Assembly: GCF_002356355.1 (NCBI RefSeq) | Contig: NZ_AP018052.1 | Span: 868,001 to 932,000 of the forward strand | DNA from: Thiohalobacter thiocyanaticus | GTDB lineage: Bacteria > Pseudomonadota > Gammaproteobacteria > Thiohalobacterales > Thiohalobacteraceae | Reading direction: 5' to 3' | Length of the DNA stretch: 64,000 bases | In this document: positions 9,394 to 17,791 of the stretch, in pieces | Layout: each line of letters begins with the position of its first letter | Numbering within the stretch: the first letter of the stretch is position 1 | Notes under the pieces: model-generated | What the model was told of the DNA's origin: nothing | Seen by the model: only the letters and a program-made list of their open reading frames with translations | Database searches by the model: none | Position numbers and translations under genes: made by a program

Positions 9394-10007
9394 GTGCAGG
9401 CGCTGAACCCGGCGCACGCTTTGATCTGCTGCGCCACGGCGAGCCGGTGGGCGGCAGGCGTTACCGCGGTCAGCGCGACGACCCCCTGAGCGAGACCGGC
9501 TGGCTGCAGATGTGGGCCGCGGTCGGCGCGGCGCCGCCCTGGATCCGCATCATCAGTTCGCCGCTGGCACGCTGTGCGGCCTTTGCCGAGGCCCTGGCCG
9601 AACGGTTCGCGCTGCCGCTCGACTATGAGGATCGTTTCAAGGAGATCGGCTTCGGCAGCTGGGAAGGTCGCACAACCGCCGAACTCGAGCAGGAGGTCCC
9701 GGCCGAACTGGCGCGCTTTCGCGCCGACCCGGTGGGCGGCCGGCCGCCGGGTGCGGAGCCGCTGGCGGAGTTCATTGCCCGCGTCGATGCGGGCTGGGGC
9801 GATTGCGTCGAGCGCTGTCGCGGTGAGTCGGTGCTGATCGTCGCCCATGCCGGCACCATCCGCGCCCTGATCGGTCGGGTGCTGGCGCTGCCGCCCGCGG
9901 CCCTGCAGCGCATCAAGGTGCCCTATGCCGGGATGGCCCGGATCGAGCTCGATAGCGCGCGCGGGGCCTCGCTGGCGCTGCCGGTGGGGCAGGGCAGGAG
10001 CGGGTAG
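9390..10007 (+). CDS. Histidine phosphatase family protein (CobC/PhoE-like)
   Basis: 205 residues from a GTG that overlaps the ampE stop. The phosphohistidine motif LLRHGEP is near residue 14, the second basic block SSPLARC follows, and the second catalytic His sits in VAHAGTIRALIGR. This is the small branch of the histidine phosphatase superfamily that includes alpha-ribazole phosphatase (CobC) and broad phosphatases. No cobalamin gene is nearby, so I do not assign cobC. Coupling to ampD-ampE may be incidental. Confidence 0.85.
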   Translation: MSAGAEPGARFDLLRHGEPVGGRRYRGQRDDPLSETGWLQMWAAVGAAPPWIRIISSPLARCAAFAEALAERFALPLDYEDRFKEIGFGSWEGRTTAELEQEVPAELARFRADPVGGRPPGAEPLAEFIARVDAGWGDCVERCRGESVLIVAHAGTIRALIGRVLALPPAALQRIKVPYAGMARIELDSARGASLALPVGQGRSG

Positions 10008-10086
10008 GATGGGGGAAGCGCAGCGCAACCCATCATTGAGCCTCTCTGCGATGGGTTGCGGCGCCCGGCGCCTCCACCCATCCTAC
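10004..10086. repeat. Family B palindrome
   Basis: GTAGGATGGGGGAAGCGCAG on the left and CGCCTCCACCCATCCTAC on the right make a palindrome that overlaps the ends of both flanking convergent genes. It supplies the TAG stop of the histidine phosphatase and the last bases, including the stop, of the gene at 10083. Confidence 0.8.
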
Positions 10087-10385
10087 GCCCCCGTCCCCAT
10101 TACCTCCTGTGTTTCCCGGTAGCCCACCTCGTAACCGTGGGTATGGGCCTTGCCCCAGGGCAGCAGGGCCTGGTCGGTGACCAGGTCTGCGGGGTCGGGG
10201 CTGATGCCGGCGGCGCGGATGGCATCACTGTGGCCGTGTTCGATCAGTCCGGCCAGCATGCCGTTGGCATAGCCGCGGTTGTACCACAGCTGGGCATCCT
10301 CGCTGTGGTGTTCGAATCCTTCGGTTTCCGCATACAGCCTGGCAACCAGCTTCAGCAGCCGCTCCAGTATCTCCTCACTCCTCAC
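10083..10385 (-). CDS. Small conserved-looking hypothetical protein
   Basis: About 100 residues, acidic and mostly helical ([39 protein letters not shown]), with no signal peptide or membrane segment. I do not recognise the family. Its coding look is good (consistent residue composition, few rare residues). The start is unclear: the only candidates are GTG codons inside a tandem TCCTCAC repeat at 10372-10400, and the stop lies in a family B palindrome, so both ends are framed by repeats. The true start could be a later Leu or Val codon. Confidence 0.55.
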   Translation of the reverse strand: MRSEEILERLLKLVARLYAETEGFEHHSEDAQLWYNRGYANGMLAGLIEHGHSDAIRAAGISPDPADLVTDQALLPWGKAHTHGYEVGYRETQEVMGTGA

Positions 10386-10400
10386 TCCTCACTCCTCACT
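10372..10400. repeat. Tandem 7-bp repeat (TCCTCAC x4), family F
   Basis: Four head-to-tail copies of TCCTCAC (GTGAGGA on the other strand). The same motif occurs as the outer arms of nested palindromes at 1643-1790 and 61101-61280, so it is a dispersed element here caught as a short tandem array. It overlaps the presumed start of the gene at 10083-10385. Confidence 0.75.
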
Positions 10401-10505
10401 TCTGACGCGGCCCGGCATTCTACGCCGGGGGCCCCGGGGATTGGTATCCCCCGCTCCGGCACAGGTAGAATGACCGCTCCCGACGGCAGGCAACAGGCAA
10501 AGCTC

Positions 10506-11330
10506 ATGGCCAAACTCAAGCTGGTTTCCTTCAATGTCAACGGCATCCGGGCGCGGATGCACCAGTTGCAGGCATTGCGCGAGATCCATGCGCCGGCTGT
10601 CATCGGGCTGCAGGAGACCAAGGTCCAGGATCCGGACTTCCCCGTCGATGCCGTGAGCGAACTGGGCTACGAGGTCCATTATCACGGCCAGAAGAGTCAT
10701 TATGGCGTGGCCCTGCTGTCGCGCCTGCCGGTCAAGGCCGCCCGCTGCGGTTATCCCTTCGATGGCGAGGACGCCCAGCGCCGGGTGGTGAGCGGCACCT
10801 ACGCACTGCCCGGCGGCGACGAGATCACGGTCGTCAATGCCTATTTCCCGCAGGGCGAGAATCGCGACCACGCCGTGAAGTTCCCGGCCAAACGCCGGTT
10901 CTATGCCGACATGCTCAAGTACCTGGAGCAGGAATATTCCCCCGGGCAGAACCTGGTACTGATGGGGGACATGAATGTCGCGCCGCTGGATCAGGATATC
11001 GGCATCGGGCCGGACAATGCCAAACGCTGGCTGCGCGAGGGCAAGACCAGCTTCCTGCCCGAGGAGCGCGAGTGGTACCAGAAACTCATCGACTGGGGAC
11101 TGGTGGACAGCTTCCGCGGCTGCCATCCGGACACCGACGATCTGTTCAGCTGGTTCGACTACCGCAGCCGCGGCTTCGAGCGTGATCCCCGGCGTGGCCT
11201 GCGCATCGATCTCGTGCTCGCCACCCCGCCATTGATGGAGCGCTGTGTGGACGCCGGTATCGACTATGATATCCGCGCCATGGACAAGCCCTCGGATCAC
11301 TGTCCGGTGTGGGTGGAGATTGAAGGGTGA
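10506..11330 (+). CDS. xthA: Exodeoxyribonuclease III
   Basis: 274 residues, close to E. coli XthA (268). It is an AP endonuclease and 3'-5' exonuclease of base-excision repair. Catalytic features of the EEP superfamily are present: Glu in LQETKVQD (about residue 37), MGDMNVAP with the Asp/Asn pair, LRIDLVLAT and the terminal [10 protein letters not shown] with the catalytic His. The ATG at 10506 begins [17 protein letters not shown], as in the family. The frame runs open upstream but that part is repeat-derived. Confidence 0.95.
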   Translation: MAKLKLVSFNVNGIRARMHQLQALREIHAPAVIGLQETKVQDPDFPVDAVSELGYEVHYHGQKSHYGVALLSRLPVKAARCGYPFDGEDAQRRVVSGTYALPGGDEITVVNAYFPQGENRDHAVKFPAKRRFYADMLKYLEQEYSPGQNLVLMGDMNVAPLDQDIGIGPDNAKRWLREGKTSFLPEEREWYQKLIDWGLVDSFRGCHPDTDDLFSWFDYRSRGFERDPRRGLRIDLVLATPPLMERCVDAGIDYDIRAMDKPSDHCPVWVEIEG

Positions 11331-11452
11331 GCAGTGAGGGGGGTGGTTGCCTCCTCTTCACCCCGTGCCGGAATTCTGTGATCCCGACGCGGTTTCCCGC
11401 CGCGTTTCCTGCTATCTTAAGCCCGGTATATCCCATTGCCGGCGAGGACGGT

Positions 11453-12868
11453 ATGAATCCGGAACTGGCCAACCGCATCCAGACCTATCTGGAAACCCGG
11501 GGCATTGCCTACCGCCTGCATGCCCATTCCCCGACCGAAACCCTGGCCGAGGCGGCCGAACGCAGTCAGCTGGGACTGCAATGCCTGGTGCGCGCGGTGC
11601 TGCTGAGCGATGCCCGGGGTCTGGTGCTGGCCGTGCTCCCGGCCAATCACCTGCTGGACTTTCACGCCATCCGTGAATGCCTGGGGCGTGACCTGCAGCC
11701 GGTGGACCGGCCGGTCGCGGCCAGCACCTTCGCCGACTGCGAAAGCGGTTCCGTGCCGCCGCTCGGCGCCCCCTATGGCCTGACCACCCTGGTGCATACG
11801 GCGGTGTTCGCGCAGCCCACGGTCTGCTTCGAGCCGGGTCTGCGCGACCGCCTGGTATGCATGGCGGGCGAGGTTTTCACCGAACTGCACCGCGACAGCC
11901 AGCGTGCCGAAATCGCCCGTCCCCTGTCGGTACTGGAGAGCCGGGACGTGCGTGAATTCACCCTGCCGGGTCAGTGGGAGCGCATGCCTGCCCTGCAGGG
12001 ACTGCATCCGGTCGACGACATTCGCGAGCGCATCACCGCCATCGATCGCCTGCCGGCCATGCCGGCCATGGCGCGCCGGCTGCTGCGGCTGCGCAATGAC
12101 GCGGAAGCCGATGTACAGGATCTGGTTGAGGTTGTCTCGGGGGACCCCAGTCTCACCGCTCAGATCCTGCGCTATGCCCGGTCGGGTTTCTTCAACTACG
12201 CCGGCCGCGTGGATACCCTGGATCAGGCCGTCACCCGGGTGCTGGGGTTCGAGACGGTGCTCAACATGGCGCTGGGTCTGGCCGCCAGCAAGGCCTTCCG
12301 CAATCCCGCCGACGGCCCGCTGGGGCTGCAGGCCTTCTGGCGCCATGCCGCCTACGGCGCGGCCCTGGCTCAGGCCATTGCCAGCCGCTACGGACGCAGG
12401 CTCGATCTCAAGCCGGGGCTGGCCTACCTGGCCGGATTGCTGCACAACTTCGGTTTCCTGCTGCTCGGGCATCTGTACCGGTCCGAGTTCTTTCTGCTCA
12501 ACAAGGTGGTGGCGGCCAATCCCCACATTCCGGTGGTGCTGATAGAGCGCCGCCTCATTGGTGCGAGTCATACTGAACTGGGGGCCCGCCTGATGCAGGA
12601 ATGGGCGATGCCGGAGCCGGTGGTGACCGCATTGCGTGAACATCACAACGAGATGTACAGCGGCGCCCATGATGCCTATGCCGGGCTGGTCTATCTGGTG
12701 GACTGGCTGCTGCGGCGCGAGGGGCTGGGGGATGGCGCCGAGGGCGAGCCGCCCACGGCGGTACTGACACGCCTGGGTCTGGAGTTGGAGCAACTCGATG
12801 AGCTGGTGGAGGCCTGCCTCCATGAGCGTCAGGGACTGGATGCAATGGCGCGACAGCTGGCGGCCTGA
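11453..12868 (+). CDS. YbaK-like domain fused to an HDOD domain
   Basis: 471 residues. Residues 1 to about 155 resemble the YbaK/ProXp aminoacyl-tRNA deacylase fold (ETRGIAYRLHAHSP, GAPYGLTTLVHTAVF). Residues about 190-460 are an HDOD domain (IDRLPAMPAMARRLLRLRND, VVSGDPSLTAQILRYA, LAYLAGLLHNFGFLLLGHL). HDOD proteins act in signalling and control of motility or differentiation and lack the full HD phosphohydrolase site. The position of the YbaK catalytic Lys (KTLL in E. coli) appears to be Arg here (LVRAVLL), so deacylase activity is doubtful. The ATG follows GGCGAGGACGGT. Confidence 0.82.
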   Translation: MNPELANRIQTYLETRGIAYRLHAHSPTETLAEAAERSQLGLQCLVRAVLLSDARGLVLAVLPANHLLDFHAIRECLGRDLQPVDRPVAASTFADCESGSVPPLGAPYGLTTLVHTAVFAQPTVCFEPGLRDRLVCMAGEVFTELHRDSQRAEIARPLSVLESRDVREFTLPGQWERMPALQGLHPVDDIRERITAIDRLPAMPAMARRLLRLRNDAEADVQDLVEVVSGDPSLTAQILRYARSGFFNYAGRVDTLDQAVTRVLGFETVLNMALGLAASKAFRNPADGPLGLQAFWRHAAYGAALAQAIASRYGRRLDLKPGLAYLAGLLHNFGFLLLGHLYRSEFFLLNKVVAANPHIPVVLIERRLIGASHTELGARLMQEWAMPEPVVTALREHHNEMYSGAHDAYAGLVYLVDWLLRREGLGDGAEGEPPTAVLTRLGLELEQLDELVEACLHERQGLDAMARQLAA

Positions 12869-12886
12869 GCGGCATTCTGCGCCGGA

Positions 12887-13411
12887 TTATTCTCCCTGCC
12901 GCGTCCGCGGCGGAAAGCGCTGCGGCTCCAGCCGCCAGCGCCGCGGCCCGGCGATCAGTACGATGAAGGACGGTCCGCCGTGGGTGCGGCTGCGACCCGC
13001 TGCCCCGGGGTTGATCACCCAGGGTTCGGCCGCATCGTCGCAGGTCAGGCGATGGCTGTGGCCATAGACGATGGCCCGGGCGCGCGGATAACGGCCTCGC
13101 AGTCGCTGGTGGCGCTGCGCCGCGCTGCGGCACTGGTGTCCGTGAACCGCCACCAATTCGCCCCCGGGCAGCGCCAGTGCGATCTCCCACTGCAGGTTGT
13201 CCAGCTGCATCCGTTCAGCCGCCGGCCATTTCGCGGGTATATCATTGTTGCCGCGAATGGCGACCACTTCACCCGAGCGCGGCCGCAGCTGATCGAGCAC
13301 CTGCGCGCTGCCGATGTCACCGGCATGCACCGCCAGGTCGCAGCGCGCAACCCGTTCGGCGATGCGCGGGTCCAGGTAACCATGGGTGTCGGCGAGCAGG
13401 GCAATGCGCAT
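12887..13411 (-). CDS. YfcE/MJ0936-type metallophosphodiesterase
   Basis: 174 residues. Metal-binding motifs of the calcineurin-like superfamily appear in order: LLADTHGYLD, HAGDIGS, IRGNND, VHGHQ and VYGHSHR. Family members hydrolyse phosphodiesters with Mn or Ni; the natural substrate is not known. The gene starts seven bases after the stop of the LEA14-like lipoprotein gene, so the two are probably one operon. Confidence 0.88.
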   Translation of the reverse strand: MRIALLADTHGYLDPRIAERVARCDLAVHAGDIGSAQVLDQLRPRSGEVVAIRGNNDIPAKWPAAERMQLDNLQWEIALALPGGELVAVHGHQCRSAAQRHQRLRGRYPRARAIVYGHSHRLTCDDAAEPWVINPGAAGRSRTHGGPSFIVLIAGPRRWRLEPQRFPPRTRQGE

Positions 13412-13418
13412 GCCGGCG

Positions 13419-13886
13419 CTAGCGGGGATTGAGAGCAAGTTCACCGCGCTGGCTGAACGGCAGCGGGGCGCGCAGGCCCTGCAGGCTGATGCTGCCTTCC
13501 AGGGCATAGCTGAAGGCCTCGCCGTCGCCGGGGCTGCGCAGCTGTTCGTAGATGCGCAGCAGGTTGCTGACCACGCTCACCGTGATTACCTGCTCGCCGT
13601 AGGCGGGCAGCGTTTCCAGATCGCGGCTCACGCCGGTGGCGAACTCGCGACCGTTGAGAAGCAGCCGGTAGCTCATCCCGCTGATGGGCAGATCGAAGTT
13701 GTTCGGGTTCTGGATGCGCAGGTGCAGGAGATAGCGTTGCTCGAACAGGGTGGCTTCGACCAGCTGCAGGTTGTTCAGGCTGACGCTGGGTGCCTCGGGC
13801 CGGGTGAGAAAATGACTGCAGCCGGCAAGAAGCAACAGCAGGGCGAGAGCCGGCAGCGAACAGCGATGGGAGCGGCAGCGGGGCAT
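13419..13886 (-). CDS. LEA14-like (WHy-domain) lipoprotein
   Basis: 155 residues from the ATG at 13886 with GAGGAC upstream. A lipoprotein signal LALLLLLAGC ends at the lipid-modified Cys near residue 21. The rest is one late-embryogenesis-abundant type 2 (WHy) beta-sandwich: LHLRIQNPNNFDLPISG is the diagnostic block. It should be a periplasmic membrane-anchored protein of unknown role. It lies upstream of, and probably co-transcribed with, the phosphodiesterase gene. Confidence 0.8.
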   Translation of the reverse strand: MPRCRSHRCSLPALALLLLLAGCSHFLTRPEAPSVSLNNLQLVEATLFEQRYLLHLRIQNPNNFDLPISGMSYRLLLNGREFATGVSRDLETLPAYGEQVITVSVVSNLLRIYEQLRSPGDGEAFSYALEGSISLQGLRAPLPFSQRGELALNPR

Positions 13887-14008
13887 GGCGACGTCCTCGT
13901 CAGTGCGGATTGTCCGCAATTGTTCGCGGACCCTGTCGCCGGGATAATAAACGAGGACGGGGCCGGTTGCAGCCCCGCGGGCGGGAGCAGGAACGGGGCG
14001 CGACGGCC

Positions 14009-14182
14009 CTATTCGTCAGCGAAGACGTCGAACAGATGCTGGCGCAGCAGTTCGGCTTCGCGGCGTTCTTCCAGGCGGCGCCGGGCAACGGCCTGACGCA
14101 GTGCGTTGGAACTCACCTTGCCCTTGTGTTTCCTGGCCGGTGCAGTCGATGAAACAGAGGTGGTATGACGTTTCGGGCTCAT
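14009..14182 (-). CDS. Small basic protein, 57 residues
   Basis: ATG at 14182 preceded by GGAGGACGCC, an excellent ribosome-binding site. The product begins MSPKRHTTSV and continues with a basic Ser/Ala/Lys-rich segment, then an amphipathic charged helix (VARRRLEERREAELLRQHLF) and ends FDVFADE. It resembles small gammaproteobacterial proteins annotated as the PA3496 family, but I am not certain. It lies 122 bp upstream of the LEA14-like gene on the same strand and may be co-transcribed. Confidence 0.7.
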   Translation of the reverse strand: MSPKRHTTSVSSTAPARKHKGKVSSNALRQAVARRRLEERREAELLRQHLFDVFADE

Positions 14183-14347
14183 GGCGTCCTCCCCGGTTGC
14201 TGGGTCGAAACGGCAAGTACACGCACACTTTCATGGTGGCGTCATGAGTTGTATCGGTCAAGCCCGGAGCCGGCTTTAGGCCGGCGTGCAGATTTACCTG
14301 TTCAACCGCCCGGACAGGGCGCGCTGCGGCGGCGATTGCCGCGGGAC

Positions 14348-14848
14348 TCAGCCGCGTTCGCGCTGCTGTCGGTCCAGTTCCGCGCGGTCGGCTTCCGACA
14401 GGTAGGGGGAATCGCCGAACATGGCGTTCTCGTCCTCCTCGCGCTTGTCGGTCGCGGCCTCGGTTGATGCCTTTGTCGCCGATTCCGCGCCGACCTGCGG
14501 GCTGTTCTCATTGCGACGTTCCGCCAGCTGCGGTCGTGTCTCGGGATTCTGCAGTGCGGGCGGCTGCTCGCCGCACAGATCCTGTGAGCTGGCGGCCAGA
14601 TGCCGATAGACCTCGCGGTAGCGTTCGGTCATGTCCTCGAACAGTTCCGCGGTCTTCTGGAAATGCTGGTTGACCTTCTGCTTGTACTGGTCGAGTTCCT
14701 CGCGGCTGCGCTCCAGTTCGGCCTGCAGGCTGCGGGCCCGGGAGTCCTGATTCAGCCACAGATAACTCACCAGAAATCCGCTTACCAGACCGAGCAGCAG
14801 CGCGATCAGCAACAGTGACCAGAAGGTGAACTCGTTGATGGCTTCCAT
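14348..14848 (-). CDS. zapG: YhcB/ZapG family inner-membrane coiled-coil protein (DUF1043)
   Basis: 166 residues. One membrane helix near the N-terminus (SLLLIALLLGLVSGFLVSYL, about 11-30), then a coiled coil (about 33-85, ELERSREELDQYKQKVNQHF) and a disordered tail. KVNQHFQKTAELFEDMTERY is a characteristic block. The E. coli homologue works in cell-envelope growth and division. It starts eight bases after the trmH stop and is probably in the same operon. It is slightly longer than E. coli YhcB (132). Confidence 0.88.
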   Translation of the reverse strand: MEAINEFTFWSLLLIALLLGLVSGFLVSYLWLNQDSRARSLQAELERSREELDQYKQKVNQHFQKTAELFEDMTERYREVYRHLAASSQDLCGEQPPALQNPETRPQLAERRNENSPQVGAESATKASTEAATDKREEDENAMFGDSPYLSEADRAELDRQQRERG

Positions 14849-14856
14849 GTTGCTCC

Positions 14857-15555
14857 TTAATTGTTGTCTGTCTGTGAGGTGAGGGTGCGCCTGATCTGTT
14901 CCGGAACAGGGTCGAGCAGGGCGCCGTCGGCGCCGATTCGCGGGTAGGGCAGTCCCAGGCCGTCATAGCGCTGCGCCAGGCGTGGATACCCCCAGCGGAA
15001 CAGCAGCCGTGCCCGCAGTTCCGGATCAAGACGGGGTGTGTCATAGCAGCCCGCCTGTTCGCGCTGGCGCTGTGCCTCATAGAGTATCACTGCCGCGGCC
15101 ACGGAGACATTCAGCGACGCGACCATGCCCGTCATGGGGATGGTGATTTCGGCGTCCGCCAGCGCCAGGGCCTGGCCGCTGACGCCGTATTTTTCCGTAC
15201 CCATGAGGATTGCGGTCGGTCTGCTGTAGTCGATCCGGCGGAAGTCGCGGGCGCGCTCCGACAGGTGAGCGGCGACCACCTGGAAGCCGCGCGCCTGCAG
15301 GGCATCGACCGCATCGGCGGTGGCGGCATGGTTGTGGACCCGAACCCATTTCTGACTGCCCATGGCCGTGCCCTTGCGGCTGCGGTAAGGACGTTCGGGA
15401 CTGACCGCATGCATGTCCAGCACCCCCACGGCATCGGCTGTGCGCTGGATCGCGGACAGATTGTGGGGTTTATGCACGCCTTCCAGGATCAGGGTCAGGT
15501 CGGGCTGGCGGCGGTCGAGTACTTCGATGATGCGTTGATAACGGGCAGGGGTCAT
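14857..15555 (-). CDS. trmH: tRNA (guanosine-18-2'-O)-methyltransferase
   Basis: 232 residues, SPOUT family. The three SPOUT motifs are present: an N-terminal EGVHKPHNLSAIQRTADAVG with the catalytic Arg, the SAM-binding ILMGTEKYGVS, and the knot motif ITIPMTGMVASLNVSVAAAV. It 2'-O-methylates G18 in the tRNA D-loop. The length matches E. coli TrmH (229). It is the first gene of a probable trmH-zapG operon, divergent from the HPP gene across an AT-rich 133-bp spacer. Confidence 0.93.
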   Translation of the reverse strand: MTPARYQRIIEVLDRRQPDLTLILEGVHKPHNLSAIQRTADAVGVLDMHAVSPERPYRSRKGTAMGSQKWVRVHNHAATADAVDALQARGFQVVAAHLSERARDFRRIDYSRPTAILMGTEKYGVSGQALALADAEITIPMTGMVASLNVSVAAAVILYEAQRQREQAGCYDTPRLDPELRARLLFRWGYPRLAQRYDGLGLPYPRIGADGALLDPVPEQIRRTLTSQTDNN

Positions 15556-15579
15556 GGGTTGGTTTCATGCAGTATGTTT

Positions 15580-15619
15580 GATGTATATTAAATGAATAAA
15601 ATATAGTGATGTATTCATT
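15580..15619. promoter_or_regulatory. AT-rich inverted repeats, possible NsrR-type operator
   Basis: GATGTATATTAAATGAAT at 15580-15597 shares its first 14 bases with the inverted reading of the near-perfect NsrR-like palindrome at 63927-63947. A second GATGTATTCAT copy follows at 15609-15619, and AATGAATA/TATTCATT (15591-15598 and 15612-15619) form an inverted repeat. The spacer lies between divergent trmH and the HPP gene. An Rrf2/NsrR site is plausible but degenerate; a plain AT-rich promoter is the alternative. Confidence 0.4.
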
Positions 15620-15631
15620 ATACTGCCCGGA

Positions 15632-15656
15632 CCCCTCCCGGTCCCGGAGGGAGGGG
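15632..15656 (+). terminator. GC hairpin followed by TTT in the HPP gene leader
   Basis: CCCCTCCC at 15632-15639 pairs with GGGAGGGG at 15649-15656, followed by TTTG. It lies 33 bp before the HPP start codon, inside its probable 5' leader, so it could attenuate that transcript. The T-tract is short. Confidence 0.4.
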
Positions 15657-15688
15657 TTTGTGCGGGCGGTAAGCTCTGAGGCCTGAAG

Positions 15689-16633
15689 ATGAAAGCGATT
15701 GCACGTGTGCTGGGCATCGATGCCGATACCACCGGTCATATGGAGAAACTGATCTCCGGTGTGGGCGGTTTTGTCGGGATCATCTGTATTATGTGGCTGA
15801 CCGCGCCACTGGCCGATGCCCGGGGTTTTCCACTGATCATTGCTTCCATGGGAGCTTCGGCGGTACTGCTGTTCGCCGCACCGCACGGCAAGCTGTCCCA
15901 GCCCTGGAACCTGCTCGCCGGGCACGGCGTATCGGCCGTGGTCGGCGTATTCGTCGCCCAGCAGGTCGAGCCGTTGCTGCTGGCCGGCTCCCTGGCGGTT
16001 GGCGGTGCAATCACGGTGATGTACTACCTGCGCGCCACCCACCCGCCGGGCGGTGCCACGGCGCTGGTGGCCGTGATCGGCGGAGAGCCCATCCGCGAAC
16101 TGGGCTACCTGTATGCCCTCACTCCCATCCTGGTCAATGCCGTGATCATCCTTGCCGTTGCCGTGCTGGTGAACGCCGCATTTCACTGGCGGCGTTATCC
16201 CCCCGGCCTGTACCAGCTGTTCGAGCGGAGTCAGGCGCATGCCGTTGCCGCGCCGCCGGCTTCGGATCTCGCGGACTTCGATCTGGAAGATCTGGACTAT
16301 GCCCTGGGGCGCATCGGTTCCTATATCGATGTCAGCGAGGACGATCTCGCCACCATCTACCGCCTGGCACGGGAACATGCTGATACCCGGCACGTCCCGC
16401 TCGATTCCATCCGCGTCGGGAGTTACTACTCCAACGGTGACTATGGCCACCACTGGTCGGTACGCCAGGTGGTGGATACCGACGAGCGCCCCGACGGCAA
16501 GGGCCTGGTGATCTACAAGACCGTGGCTGGCAGGAACCGCCGTCAGAGCGGGACCTGCACCCGGGACGAATTCGCCCGCTGGGCGAAATACGAGGTATTT
16601 CTCAACGAGAACTCCTGGCAGCGGGTTACGTAG
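15689..16633 (+). CDS. HPP family membrane protein with C-terminal soluble domain
   Basis: 314 residues. Residues about 20-165 contain four to five membrane helices with the family signature RATHPPGGATALVAVIGG near 111-128. Residues about 185-314 form a charged soluble domain (DLDYALGRIGSYIDVSEDDL, SYYSNGDYGHHW). HPP proteins include plant plastid nitrite transporters; bacterial function is mostly untested. The C-terminal domain is unusual for the shortest HPP proteins and may be regulatory. A possible NsrR-like site upstream would fit a nitrogen-oxide role, but that is inference. Confidence 0.82.
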   Translation: MKAIARVLGIDADTTGHMEKLISGVGGFVGIICIMWLTAPLADARGFPLIIASMGASAVLLFAAPHGKLSQPWNLLAGHGVSAVVGVFVAQQVEPLLLAGSLAVGGAITVMYYLRATHPPGGATALVAVIGGEPIRELGYLYALTPILVNAVIILAVAVLVNAAFHWRRYPPGLYQLFERSQAHAVAAPPASDLADFDLEDLDYALGRIGSYIDVSEDDLATIYRLAREHADTRHVPLDSIRVGSYYSNGDYGHHWSVRQVVDTDERPDGKGLVIYKTVAGRNRRQSGTCTRDEFARWAKYEVFLNENSWQRVT

Positions 16634-16668
16634 CCTTCTCTGATCGTGTGTCCTCCGCCTCGCAGCCG

Positions 16669-17637
16669 TCAGATGACCCGATTGCGGCTGTCGCCCGCCT
16701 GAAACGCCTCGATGTTGGCCTGCAGTTCGTCGATCAGACGCTGGCGTGCCTCGCGCGCGGCCCAGGCCACGTGCGGGGTGACGATCAGGTTGGGCAGGTC
16801 GGCGGTGAGCAGCGGATGCCGTGCCGGCGGCGGTTCACTGGCCAGCACGTCCAGCGCCGCGCCGCCCAGCTGCCCTGACTGCAGGGCCGCGAGCAGGGCG
16901 TCTTCATCCACGATGCCGCCGCGGGCGGTATTGATCAGCAGGGCGTGCCGCGGCATGCGCCGCAGTGCTGCCGCATCGATCAGTCCCTGCGTATGCGGCG
17001 TCAACGGGCAGTGCAGGGAAAGCACATCCGCCGTTTGCAGTACCGTGGGGAAAGGCGTGCGCCCGGGGCGCGGCTGCGCTGCCCCCGGACGTTCACTGAT
17101 CAGTACATGCATGCCGAAGGCCTCGCCCAGCCGCGCCACGGCATGCCCCAGTTCCCCGTAGCCCACGATGCCCAGCGTTCGCCCGGCCAGTTCCCCGACC
17201 GGATAGTCCAGCACGCAGAAGTGCAGCGACTGCGACCATGTGTCGCGTGCCGCCCGGCGGTGCTCGCTCAGCCGCCGCGTCAGGCTCAGGATCAGAGCGA
17301 AGGTGTGTTCGGCCACGGACGGCGTGGCGTAGGCGGTGACATTGCATACCCCGATCCCGAGCCGGCGCGCGGCCTCGAGATCCACATTGTTGGTCCCGGT
17401 GGCGGCCACGCAGATCAGCTGCAGCCGGCTGGCCGCGAGTGCATCGGCATCCAGCGGGCACTTGTTGGTAATGGCAAGATCGCGCCCGGACAGACGCGCC
17501 GCCAGTTGATCCGGTCGGGTATGGTCGTGCAACTCCCACGCGGGCAGGCTGGCCAGCAGGCCATCCAGGCGCAGATCGCCGGGATGCAGGCTGTCAAGAT
17601 CGAGGATCACGCCTTTGCGGCAGGCTGGGGTATCCAT
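16669..17637 (-). CDS. D-2-hydroxyacid dehydrogenase (hydroxypyruvate/glycerate type)
   Basis: 322 residues from the ATG at 17637. The NAD-binding glycine motif is [16 protein letters not shown], and the catalytic set is Arg in [14 protein letters not shown], Glu in the stretch after LDVLASEPP, and His in VTPHVAWA. The family reduces 2-oxo acids such as hydroxypyruvate or glyoxylate. HprA-like (glycerate dehydrogenase) is the closest subgroup by overall look; substrate cannot be fixed from sequence. It is divergent from the chemoreceptor gene. Confidence 0.88.
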   Translation of the reverse strand: MDTPACRKGVILDLDSLHPGDLRLDGLLASLPAWELHDHTRPDQLAARLSGRDLAITNKCPLDADALAASRLQLICVAATGTNNVDLEAARRLGIGVCNVTAYATPSVAEHTFALILSLTRRLSEHRRAARDTWSQSLHFCVLDYPVGELAGRTLGIVGYGELGHAVARLGEAFGMHVLISERPGAAQPRPGRTPFPTVLQTADVLSLHCPLTPHTQGLIDAAALRRMPRHALLINTARGGIVDEDALLAALQSGQLGGAALDVLASEPPPARHPLLTADLPNLIVTPHVAWAAREARQRLIDELQANIEAFQAGDSRNRVI

Positions 17638-17696
17638 GGTCCTGTTCGGGCTTGGCTCATGGTCTGATTGTAACACTCGCGCCGGTGCCCCGGACA

Positions 17697-17723
17697 TCAA
17701 GCTTCACGCCCGTCGGCCGATAT
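17697..17723 (+). promoter_or_regulatory. Sigma-28 (FliA) promoter of the chemoreceptor gene
   Basis: TCAAGCTT at 17697-17704, an 11-base spacer, then GCCGATAT at 17716-17723. Against the flagellar sigma-28 consensus TAAAGTTT-N11-GCCGATAA, six of eight and seven of eight bases match with exact spacing. It lies 68 bp upstream of the chemoreceptor start codon. Confidence 0.75.
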
Positions 17724-17791
17724 CGGGGTCAACCGGACACCCTTCGTGGAACGAGCGCGGCAGACACGCGCAGCCTGACAGGAGAACGACA

